A stretch of 64,000 nt of DNA from Hypoxylon rubiginosum (taxonomy: Eukaryota > Ascomycota > Sordariomycetes > Xylariales > Hypoxylaceae): assembly GCA_902806565.1 (NCBI GenBank), contig CADCXA010000068.1:1-64000 (forward strand), given 5' to 3'. This document shows positions 13,954-23,661 of the stretch, in pieces. Both the position numbers and the translations under genes were made by a program. Every line of letters begins with the position of its first letter. Within the stretch, counting starts at the first letter, position 1. Under the pieces are notes generated by a model that searched no databases, was not told where the DNA came from, and was given only the letters and a program-made list of their open reading frames with translations.

Positions 13954-16381
13954 ATATAATCGTATATTAAAAGCTAAAAATAACTAAAAAACTTTATTTA
14001 ATATATTTTTTAAAACAATTAAATAAAAATAAAAAACTAAATTAAATATATTTATAAATATATAAATATAAAATATATATTATAATAAAAAATTAAAAAC
14101 TTTATTTAAATAAATTAAATAAACTAGGTTTAAAAGCTTAAATTAAATACTTAATTAATTATTAATTTTTAAATATATATTTTATATAAATACTTTATTT
14201 AAATAAAGTAAATAATATAAAAGATATTATTTTTAATAAAAATAAAATATTTAATAAAAACTTAAACACTTTTTAAAATAACTTAAAAACTATTAATATA
14301 AAAGAAATAACGGTTTTAATTAAAAAATATATTTTATTAAATTTTAAAAACTATATTTTAAATAAAAAATTTAAAAGAATAAAAAAAATCAATAATATAT
14401 TATTTATCTTAAAAATAATAAACATAGTAAATAAAAAAAAACTAAATATTAATATTAAAATAAAACATTTATATATTATAATTAAATTTAAATTATTCTT
14501 TATATTATATAATTTAAAATAAAAATATAAACCTTATATTAAATTTATTTTAAAATTTAAAACTTTATAAATTTAAATTATAAAAAACCGTATTTTTAGT
14601 AGGTTTTAAAGCCTTTTTTATATAAAAAATAAAACTTAAAATTTTAAATTAAACTGGCGTAAAAAAAGCACTATAAAAAAAATAAAAGCTATATTAAAAG
14701 TTTATTAAAAAAACGTTTTATTAACGTAAAAAACTTGTAAATTATTTAATAAAATATCTTTTTAAATAAATAAAAAAAAATTATTTTAAAAGTTATATTT
14801 AAATAAAGTTTTAATTAAAAATTAAAAAAATAAACTTAACTATAAAAAAGTATTAAATTTTAAACTATATATAAATATACGTTTATAAATTTAATAAATA
14901 TAAACGTTTTTTAAAATATAAAATTAAACTTATTATATAAAAAATTAATAAAAAAGGTTATAATTAAATAAAATATATATTATTACTTTTACTAGTAAAT
15001 TATTTAAAATATTATTAATAATAACTGCTTATTTTAACCTTAAAATAATATAATATAATATAATAAATATTTTTATATATATTGTTATAATAAATAAGAT
15101 TTTTAAATATATATTATTAAAATATTAAAAAAAAAATATAATATTATAACTATATAAAGTTTTTTATAAGTTAAATATCTTATTATTATTTTAATAAAAA
15201 AATTCTTAAGAATTTTATTAAAATTAAACTTTAAAAATATATTATATAAATTATATTATTATATTAAAAAAAGAATATTAGTATTTTTTTATATAAATAA
15301 TATAATTATAATATATTAAAAAAATAATAAAATAACAGTAATTGAAATAGTTTTATAGTTAAAAAAAAATATTAAATAACTAAAAGAAATAAAGTTTAAT
15401 AATTTTTAAGAACCGAAATTATTTATAATTAATTTTAAAAAAAAATTTAATTATTTTAAACTTTATATATTAAAAAAATAATTAAGTTAATTACTTTATT
15501 TAATAAACTGTTAAATATATTTATAATTTTATAAAAACTATTTTTATAAAAAAACTATATTATAAAATAAAAAATCTATTAATATTAACGTAAAATTAAT
15601 TTAATATTATTTATAGTTATATTTATTAAACTTAATATATTATTTATAGTTTTATAATTAGCTTAAATTTTTATAAATTTAAGTGATATTTATTAAAAAA
15701 TAATAAACTAAGTTATATAATATTTATATAAAATAAAATAATATATCTTATAAATAAAAAATAAAAATAATTTAATAGTAGCTAGTAATATTTTTTTTAT
15801 TAATAATATAATAAATTATAAAAATTTATAAATTTATATTATAATTTTATTCGGTAAATTAATTAACTAAAAAATAAATAAATAAAATACTATTATTATA
15901 TTTATTATAAAAACTAAATTATTTATATTAATATAAATTATAAAAAAAACAATATATATTAAATAATTAATTAAAAAACTAGAAATTAAACTTAACTATA
16001 AAAAAATTAAAATAAAATATAATAATATATAAATTATTAAACTAATAACCGTAAAAATTACTTAATTTAAAATTAAGTTAAAATATATAAATATTTATAA
16101 CCACTAGTTTTATTAGAAAATTAAAAATAATTTAATTATAATTAAATATATATTATTAATAAAAATAAAAGTAAATAAACTAATTAAAATATTACTAGTT
16201 TAAAAATAATTAAACCTGTTAAATTAGCTAGGTATTATAAATATTTAATATTTAATTAAAAAAAAAAAAAAGGATTTAATTAAAGTTTAAAAAAATATAT
16301 TAAATATAAATATCTTAGTTTTATATTAATAATATTTAAATTTAAACTTTTAATATAAATAACTATAAATTTAAAAAAATA

Positions 16382-16535
16382 TATTAAATCTAAAAATTAA
16401 TTAATAATTAAAAATAAATAAACTTTTATTAAATAAGTTTATAAATTAAAATTTTATATATAATAATAATATAAAAAACACACGTTTTTTAATTAAAAGA
16501 TTTAAACTTAATTTAATTAACTTTTAAATTTAATA
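16382..16535 (+). repeat. 3' LTR of nested retrotransposon
   Basis: This is the 154-bp partner of 9914-10067. It is preceded by an A-rich run that could be the remains of a polypurine tract and is followed directly by the ATTTA duplication at 16536-16540. Confidence 0.82.
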
Positions 16536-18938
16536 ATTTATAAATATATTTAATTTAAATTTTTATTTTTTAATATAAAAGATTTTTATTTTTATTTAAT
16601 TATTTTAAAAAATACGTTAAATAAAGTTTTTTAATTATTTTTAATTTTTAATATATAATTATATAAATAAATAATAATTTTAAATATTTTAATTATAAAT
16701 ATATTAATAATTTTATTTTAATTTATATTATATATGTTTTTATTTTTATTATATTTTTTAAGCGTTTAGTTTTATTATTTTAAACTTATATATTTAATAT
16801 TAAAAATTTAATTTTAATTTTATATGTTTTTAATTTTTTTTTAATAGTTAATTTATTAATAATTATTTTATTATTAGTTTTTATTATTTTTATAGTAATT
16901 TTATATTAATATTTTAATTATTTTAAATAATTATTTATTATATTAAAAACCGTTTTTATTTTACGATTTTTAAATATATATTTTTAAGCTGGTTTTAATA
17001 TTTAATATATAAAAATAAAATATAAGTTTTTTCTAGTAAATATTTTTTATAGTTATAAAAATTAAAAGTAATTTATTTTTTTAATATTTAATATTTTAAT
17101 TTAAAAACACGTTAAATTTATTTTTTTATTTTAGATATATTATAAGTTTTATATTTAATTTTTATTAATTTTCAAATAACTATTTTTTAAAATAAACTTA
17201 TAAAATATTTTAAAGTTTAAAATTTTAAATATTTAAATTTATAATATTATATTTAAATATATTTAGTTAAAAAAGTTTATTTAATTTATATATTATATTT
17301 ATATTTTTTTATAATAATATTAAATATATTTTCTTTTTTTATATTTTAATTTAATAAATTATTATATATTATTTATATATGTTTTTAATTTTATTTATAA
17401 AAAATGTTTTTTTTTATATATAAATTAAGTTTATTTTATTATTTTATTAAAACTTTTTATATTTTAATTTTTATAATAAAATTAAAATAATTAATAATAA
17501 AAAATAATAATATTAATATATTTTTAATTAATATATTTATTATTTTATATATTTAAATTAATAAAGTTTAATTTTATAGTTAAAAATAATTATTAAATAA
17601 TATTTATTTTTAGTTAATTAAATAATATATTTAATTTATTATAATAATAATTAATTTATTATTTAAAATAATTAAATAAATTAAAAGGTATTTATTTATT
17701 ATTAAAATAAAAAATATAATTAATATTTTTTTTATAAACTAATTATATAATTATTTTTATAGTTTTTTAAATTTTTTTTAAATTAAAAAGTTTTATATTT
17801 TAACTTATTTTTTTTAAATAATTATATTTATATTTAAAGTTTTAAATTTTAAAGGTTAATTAATTTTTTAATTTAAAATTATTATATATTTTTTTAAAAA
17901 AATATAATAATATTTTATAAATTAATAATATTAATTATATATTAAATAATTATTAATTAACGTAATATTTTAATTCTTTTTTTATAATTTCTTTTTATTT
18001 ATATTTTTATTTTTTAGTTAATTAAAAAATTAGCTGATTTCTTTTTATTAAAATTTCTTTTATTATAAATAAATTTAAAAAAAATTTTAAATATTTATTT
18101 TATTTTATATATTATTTTAATTATATAATTATAAAAATTATTTATAAGGCTTTTATATTATAAAATATTATTAATAAATTATAATTTCTTAGTTATTTTA
18201 TAAATAATAATTTAGTTTTTATAAAATTTTTATTATATTTAAAAGGTTTTTTATTTATAAGTTTAAATATTATATTTTAAATATTTTATAAAGTTTAATT
18301 TTAAATATAATTATTTTTTAAATTTATAATTATTAGTTTACGTTTTTAAGATTTTTAAAAAATATTATTATTTTTTTATATTTTTTTTTAATATTATTCT
18401 TTTTATTTAATTTAATTTTATTATATTAAACGTTTAATTTCTTATATTATTTTTATATTAATTTTTTAATAATATAATATATAATTTTATAATTATTTAT
18501 TATAATTTATTTTATATATAATTTTTTATATTAATTATAATAATTTATATTTATTTTATAATTACTTTTTTTATTTTTTATTAAATTTAAAATAAATTAG
18601 TTTTTATTTTTATTTAATTTAAAATAAGCTTAATTCTTTTAGTTTTATTATAATAAATTTTATAGATTTATTTAATTTTATAAAAACTGTAATAATATTA
18701 GTTTTTTTATTATATTTTTTTAAATAATAAAATTTTATTAATTAAATAATTAAAAACTTTTAATAATTTAGTTTTTAATTTAAATTTATTTTCTTAATTA
18801 TATTAATTTTTTAAATTAGTTAAAGTTTTAAAAAAATTACTTTTTTTATTATTTAATTATATTAATCTTTTAAATAAATAATTTTAATATTTTTTTTATA
18901 TATAAATAACATTAAAAAATAATAATAAAACTTTTAAT

Positions 18939-19092
18939 TATTAAATTTAAAAATTAATTAAATTAGGTTTAAATCTTTTAATTAAAAAGCGTGTGTTTTT
19001 TATATTATTATTATATATAAAATCCTGATTTATAAGCTTATTTAATAAGGGTTTATTTATTCCCAGCTACCGGCTAATCCTTAGATTTAACA
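18939..19092 (-). repeat. Upstream LTR of outer retrotransposon, partly unmutated
   Basis: This 154-bp LTR forms the right border of the AT-rich block. Its outer 70 bp or so keep many C and G bases, while the inner half is fully AT. It is the only one of the four LTRs in which the terminal CA is intact. It therefore shows what the other three looked like before RIP. Confidence 0.82.
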
Positions 19093-19099
19093 TTAGGTG

Positions 19100-19116
19100 G
19101 GCGGGCACAGCCCGCC
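19100..19116. other. Perfect GC hairpin at the repeat border
   Basis: GGCGGGC, a 3-base ACA loop and GCCCGCC form a perfect 7-bp stem. It starts three bases after the TTAGG target duplication of the retroelement. It is the first GC-rich sequence after 19 kb of AT. Its role is unknown. Confidence 0.6.
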
Positions 19117-19120
19117 AAGT

Positions 19121-19557
19121 TTATTAAGTGGTCTGAGCTTCACTAAGATAAAGTATAAGACCTCGTCAAATGCAAAGTTTTTGTAAAAGAAATAACAAAT
19201 CTTATCAACCAGCTTGATCTAATCAACCAGATACTAACAAACATTCGAGGAAGATGGGACCCTACGTCTTGTCGTCGGTTTCGTTTGGACCGACTCCCAC
19301 CTGCCATCAAGTCGCTAAGGGATGATCTAGAGTCCCTCAAGTTACTCCTCGACACCAAAGCCCCTATTCGCAACAGGCTATTTTTTTAAAACAAGCTATG
19401 CTTATGGTCTCGGGAGTTGAGACTAAGATTAAGCAACATTCAGAACGCCTCGAAAAGACCAAATCGCTCCTTATTATTGTCATCATTAGCCACAGCGAAG
19501 AAGTGGTGGAAGGTGAGAACCTGAACAAAATCCCAAAGTGCCCAATATGCTCATTCC
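19121..19557 (+). pseudogene. Disrupted N-terminal region of the NACHT-TPR gene
   Basis: Reading frames here encode helical sequence typical of the N-terminal domain of fungal STAND proteins, but in pieces. One piece (frame of 19159-19387) reads KEITNLINQLDLINQIL and then a SLRDDLESLKLLLDTKAP stretch, and stops just after a run of seven T. A second piece in another frame (about 19389-19520) continues with an ERLEKTKSLLIIVI segment. The NACHT core then resumes in the first frame from 19525. One extra T in the T7 run would join the first two pieces. No start codon is available upstream, because the retrotransposon begins at 19092. The 5' end is therefore lost, and at least two frame changes precede the core. 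Confidence 0.65.
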
Positions 19558-21684
19558 GTGGTAGAGAACTTATCAATCGCTCAATCAAACCTACGACTAG
19601 AGCTCAGTAACCTCCTCCGACCATGCGATCACAATTTCATACCCCAGAATCTGAGAGGGACTTGCGAATGGATTTGGACACACCCAACGTTCTCTCGATG
19701 GGTTACCGTTGGAGCAACAGGTCTAGAGAATCTCACCGACCGGATGATGTGCATAAATGGTACAAAAGGGTGTGGCAAATCAGTCCTTGCTGTATTTATT
19801 ATCAGACGCCTAGAAGCCCAAGGCAAAGTTGCATCCTTGTTTTCATTCTGGGCTGTCAGAGGTAGTCAGCGCAAACTTATCGACTTCCTGCGCACACACT
19901 TATGGCATCTCCTCCAGCATGTTTCTGACGAGGACCTACACGCAATCTATACCCCTTTGACGAGATCCTTGCCAATTAACCAGCACAATCTTGGGCAGGC
20001 GATCAAGGAGGCGGGAAGGCTGATTGGATCCGCCGTATACTGTATTATCGATGCCATTGACGAGTCTTTGGATGACTTGTCTCGGTCCGAGGATGGAAGC
20101 TTGAAATACGTACTCGAACTCGCAAAGACCTTGCCAAATTTCCGATTAATTTTACTCGGTCGTGAACCAGCAATGCGAACTGCTATGACGATAATTCCTT
20201 CGAACATAGAAATTGCCGAAGATATGGTCAGACATGACATCCACAAGTTCATTGATGTAGAACTTGATCGATCGCTAAAGGTCCAAACCCCAGCCATCAG
20301 GCAATCCGTCCGGCAATCCTTACAGGCAAGATCTACGACCATGTTCCTTTGGGTCTCGCTTCTCTTCACAGAGTTGAGTCACTGTTATCTTCCAAGCGAG
20401 ATCGAGCATTCTTTAGAGCACATGCCTCATGATCTGGATCAAGAATACCATCGGTTGTTCGCTCAACTTATCGCAAGGCTTGGAGGCACCTCCGCCCGTC
20501 CATCAATCTTCATACAGCGTGCAAAGTGTCTTTTGTCTCTTATTATAGCCGCAACAGAGCCTTTGACCTGTGATGAGCTCCGCTACGCCTTTGCATCATG
20601 TCAATCTTCGAAACAAGGCTATGAAGAATATCTTATTGATCATGGAGGCATTATCGATTCTATTGGAGACTTTGTCCGGGTCTCGGATGGTCGCTATCAT
20701 ATTGCTCACGCTTCCTTGGCTGAATTTCTGACCCGTGATTTAGAACTTTGGGAAGGAGAGGACAAGGTGATTATCTTCTTTCGGGTTGATATCATGGAAG
20801 CACATACTACAATATGTCTAGCATGCCTCAACTACCTCATCCAGGCGGACCTAGGCTATCCAATGACGGATGACTCCCCAACGGATCTACCAGCGAGACT
20901 TGTGTTTTTCCAATACGCGTCGAACAATATACCATACCATATGATGGAGACATATCTAGTCTGGTTAGACCCTGATATACAGTTTCGGCTGCATGAGTTT
21001 CTCAGATCACCTCAGTTCTGCGCATTCATCGAATATCTGTTTCTTTGCGTCCAGCACAACGAGTGGACTCCTCTGTACGGCTATACAGAGCTCTGGGAAA
21101 CCCTGGAAATGCCGGATATCTTCTCAAAGCCAATAGGATTCTTAAAGAGGCTACCCGACCTTGGCGAACTCTTCGAGCAAGAATCAAGCCGCCGCGAAGC
21201 AGAATTTGGATTGGACGACATAAGATGCCAATCATGGGCATCTATCATGGCTGTTATCGTTACATGGATTGATATTCATGATAGAGATTTCCGTCTTACT
21301 TTGGATGATAAGGTTATAGCAGACTCAATTGGCAGTGACCATCCTGATCAGGAATTAATAACCCAGCTTGCACGGGATCCTATCTCGAATCTGCCACAAT
21401 ACTTGAGCACGAACCATCGTAACCCCCTAAAGGGTACGAGGCTATTTATAGGCTCGATATTCCGGTTTCGTCAACAAATTCCTATCAACTTCTCGACCTT
21501 TTCCCCGGAAATTCTGCCCATTCCCGTCTTAATCCTATGGTCGACTCAGGTACCTGAGCTAGCCGAGAAGATTCGCCTCATCTCCATCGCGCTGCGGAGG
21601 CTCAAAGGACAAGAAACTTTTAATGAGGCTACTTGTTTATGTCGCATGGGTTATTTGCTCGAACGTCAAGACACCGCAGCATAA
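19558..21684 (+). CDS. NACHT-domain NLR-like protein, core
   Basis: The 708-residue reading frame has no ATG start: it opens at 19525 and 19558 is GTG. It is therefore the middle of a longer, damaged gene. Walker A is GTKGCGKS at residues 68-75, Walker B is VYCIIDAIDES at 159-169, and a LILLGRE sensor-like strand lies near 196-201. This is the layout of fungal NACHT NTPases of the STAND class, which act as cytosolic signalling switches in heterokaryon incompatibility and innate-type responses. A winged-helix-like segment follows, with SEIEHSLEHMPHDLDQEY then LLSLIIAATEPLTCDELRYA. The C-terminus begins to look like TPR helices before the frame stops at 21684, while homologous-looking sequence continues in frame 2. 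It is bordered by the RIP block. It is probably a pseudogene unless several unusual introns restore the frame. Confidence 0.7.
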   Translation: MVENLSIAQSNLRLELSNLLRPCDHNFIPQNLRGTCEWIWTHPTFSRWVTVGATGLENLTDRMMCINGTKGCGKSVLAVFIIRRLEAQGKVASLFSFWAVRGSQRKLIDFLRTHLWHLLQHVSDEDLHAIYTPLTRSLPINQHNLGQAIKEAGRLIGSAVYCIIDAIDESLDDLSRSEDGSLKYVLELAKTLPNFRLILLGREPAMRTAMTIIPSNIEIAEDMVRHDIHKFIDVELDRSLKVQTPAIRQSVRQSLQARSTTMFLWVSLLFTELSHCYLPSEIEHSLEHMPHDLDQEYHRLFAQLIARLGGTSARPSIFIQRAKCLLSLIIAATEPLTCDELRYAFASCQSSKQGYEEYLIDHGGIIDSIGDFVRVSDGRYHIAHASLAEFLTRDLELWEGEDKVIIFFRVDIMEAHTTICLACLNYLIQADLGYPMTDDSPTDLPARLVFFQYASNNIPYHMMETYLVWLDPDIQFRLHEFLRSPQFCAFIEYLFLCVQHNEWTPLYGYTELWETLEMPDIFSKPIGFLKRLPDLGELFEQESSRREAEFGLDDIRCQSWASIMAVIVTWIDIHDRDFRLTLDDKVIADSIGSDHPDQELITQLARDPISNLPQYLSTNHRNPLKGTRLFIGSIFRFRQQIPINFSTFSPEILPIPVLILWSTQVPELAEKIRLISIALRRLKGQETFNEATCLCRMGYLLERQDTAA

Positions 21685-22966
21685 AAATATTCCCCAAATC
21701 TACCAAAGAGCGTTGGAGATTGCGACCAAGCTTCTGCCTTTACCTCACGTTGAAATATTGATTCTCAACATTCTAGGAAACTTATCATACTGTTTAGCCT
21801 TTCAGGGCAGGAGGGAAGAGTCGCATCAGATAGTGTTACAACTCAGAGGGCGTCTTCTGGGAAGCTCGATGGACAACCAACTCGTAGCGAATACGGGACA
21901 TCGAACAAAGAAATACTTCCGATTTGTCCACGGAAAACTATTGAGGGGATTCAATGCGGCCATAATTTCTAGTATGGCCTGGTCCTATTATAACAATGGC
22001 GATTACGAAGATGCGTATCAATTTGCAGAGCTTGCCATCATAGGCCTAAAGAAATCACGGCTATGGGGACGGGAACTTGCAACCGCCCTCGAAGCCAAAG
22101 CGAGCTCACAATTTCGCATGAAAATATATGATGCTTCGGAAGTCACATACCGGAAAATACTACACTACATAGATGAGTCGGACGGGGAACTACATCTCCG
22201 CTTACGATGGACTAGCATATCGAGGATTGCTTGGTGTCTTCTCGAACAAGCGAAAGAGACTGAGGCAAAGCAGTGGATACAACAAGCTGCTCTGAAATTA
22301 GAAACCCCAGCTAAAGGGACGAAAGAAGTAATTGCGGATACTACTCCCAGTATTCGGAAACTTGCACGGATCTCCTTTTATCTGGGCGAGTTCATGTTGA
22401 CCGAGGGACTTTTTCACATAGCACTGTCTGCAAAAAGTCCACCTCGAAGAATAACAGCCCAGCCTCTCCTAACTAGCTTGAGCAACCTTGCTGAAACGCT
22501 GGGGGAATGTCGGCCGAACTTCAAGAAACATGAGGCTATTGTGAACTGTTGTCAACTGGCAGCAGCACTGGAAACTGCCGATTACGCTAAAGATCCGCTG
22601 TGGTGGTATGGGCGAGCCATCAATGCCCGACGTTATGCGCATCTTAACTGTAACCTTTGGGATGTAGTATATCTCAAAGGAATCGATATTTCGGTTGCGC
22701 GATACGGGATCCAGTCCGATGGGACGTTTTTTATGTATGTTGACTTGATCTGCGCGTACGACATGAGAGGGGAACACGAAGCTGCAGCCGCAGTCCTGCG
22801 GGACTACATTGCTCGCCACACCTTAGCGACCCGGGAAGCTGTCGGTGTGCAGGATGAGTGCTTTGAATTTGTTTTTAGAGCTGCACCTGCGGCACCTCTA
22901 GCCGGCGGTAGTCATCCGGTATCCTCCACCCTTTCATTCAAGTTACGACGCAGACATCGCCGCTAG
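21623..22966 (+). CDS. TPR-like C-terminal part of the NACHT gene
   Basis: This 447-codon frame overlaps the end of the NACHT frame in another register. From about codon 20 it reads as helical repeats of TPR character. Examples are a MAWSYYNNGDYEDAYQFAEL block near residues 115-135, a YRKILHYI block near 180 and a ARISFYLGEFMLTEGLFHIA block near 255-275. These are the usual sensor repeats downstream of a fungal NACHT module. The continuation of the preceding frame is interrupted near 21670. A single-base shift would join them. Alternatively a 130-bp intron (21550-21679, donor GTACCT, acceptor GCAG, phase 0) would join them in frame, but it would remove TPR-like coding sequence and has no clear branch site. 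I favour a frameshift. Confidence 0.6.
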   Translation: MRLLVYVAWVICSNVKTPQHKNIPQIYQRALEIATKLLPLPHVEILILNILGNLSYCLAFQGRREESHQIVLQLRGRLLGSSMDNQLVANTGHRTKKYFRFVHGKLLRGFNAAIISSMAWSYYNNGDYEDAYQFAELAIIGLKKSRLWGRELATALEAKASSQFRMKIYDASEVTYRKILHYIDESDGELHLRLRWTSISRIAWCLLEQAKETEAKQWIQQAALKLETPAKGTKEVIADTTPSIRKLARISFYLGEFMLTEGLFHIALSAKSPPRRITAQPLLTSLSNLAETLGECRPNFKKHEAIVNCCQLAAALETADYAKDPLWWYGRAINARRYAHLNCNLWDVVYLKGIDISVARYGIQSDGTFFMYVDLICAYDMRGEHEAAAAVLRDYIARHTLATREAVGVQDECFEFVFRAAPAAPLAGGSHPVSSTLSFKLRRRHRR

Positions 22967-23661
22967 GTGGCTCTATGTGTTAACTTAAGGTCTGCGCACA
23001 CTCAAGCCGCGTTCCTTAAACCTCGCCGCTTTTGCCTTGTTCCTCTATCTCTTATACCAATAAGCTGGAGACGTTGCTCTCGGGATAGGAAAAGAGGTCA
23101 CAGTTGAATCGTGGGGTATTATGATGACTGGACGGATGCGCGAGCTCTGCCGGGGACGTATGAGTTCAAAAGAGAAGGAGAAAAGGGGAGTAGGGAGTGG
23201 CTAGCCAGGTACATGGAGACTGATCGTTATAAGGATTGTATTTGGCAATAGAAAGCACTGTTTTGAACATGAAGGGCTGTTATGAGGGAGATTAGGAAGT
23301 TAGCCCCTTTTCTCTTTCTGTTCCTTTTTTCTCCCTCATTTTTTTCTTTTTAAAAAAATATGTTAATTTCAAGGGCAAACCACGGAATAACAAGCAAAGG
23401 GCACTTGGATATGGACCATAGAACTATTTTGAGGCTTTATAATCGCCGGTTTTTCTGGTTTATAAGAATTCTTTTCAATCCTCTTTTAGCAGGCTCTCCC
23501 CCTTTCCCCGCCCCTTTTGCTCCTTATTATATTTCCATCGAGGTTGGATGCTATTTCACTCACTACACGCATATTTTTAAAATTTTGGTAATTATCATAC
23601 TTGCATTAAAGAAGCTAGATGGGTGTTATCTAATATCGCTGTTGCGCTCTCGAAGTCTTGT
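22967..23661. other. Intergenic, nothing recognised
   Basis: These 0.7 kb separate the NACHT remnant from the convergent BTB gene. T-rich and polyA-like stretches occur near 23320-23360. No coding signal that is not antisense to the BTB gene was seen. Confidence 0.5.

Larger units (their letters stand above)
9914..16535 (+). mobile_element. Nested LTR retrotransposon of the same family
   Basis: Two 154-bp LTRs in the same orientation (9914-10067 and 16382-16535) bound this plus-strand copy. A perfect 5-bp target duplication ATTTA flanks it (9909-9913 and 16536-16540). Without the small element at 12423-13953 it is about 5.09 kb. A RIP-degraded reading of a reverse transcriptase YxDD box lies at 15290-15304, again in the last third, consistent with copia-type order. 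The empty target site is preserved in its own homologous interior near 14041-14080, where the sister sequence runs without interruption through TAAAT (14055-14059). It inserted antiparallel into the copy at 7160-19092. All frames are destroyed. Confidence 0.85.
7160..19092 (-). mobile_element. Outer LTR retrotransposon, RIP-inactivated, interrupted
   Basis: The element lies on the minus strand. It is bounded by two direct 154-bp LTRs (7160-7313 and 18939-19092) whose ends are TG..CA, or TA..TA after RIP. Removing the nested copy at 9914-16535 plus one duplication leaves about 5.3 kb. The interior aligns antiparallel with the nested copy, for example the block around 18300-18600 against 10500-10800. 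The right target duplication is TTAGG (19093-19097). The left one is TTAAA (5751-5755), the same word after two G-to-A changes, displaced by a small element inserted at the LTR edge. A stretch at 8955-8969 (minus) can be read as a RIP-mutated reverse transcriptase YxDD box about two thirds along the element. That order suits Ty1/copia better than Ty3/gypsy. No coding frame survives. Confidence 0.82.

Noticed and set aside
1..19092. CRISPR-like or centromeric interpretation of the AT block
   Set aside because: The repeats are LTR pairs with target duplications and not spaced arrays. The extreme AT content is explained by RIP, although a pericentromeric location cannot be excluded from this window.
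21550..21679. A 130-bp intron joining the NACHT and TPR frames
   Set aside because: It is in phase, but no branch site is clear and it would remove TPR-like coding sequence. Kept only as an alternative to a frameshift.
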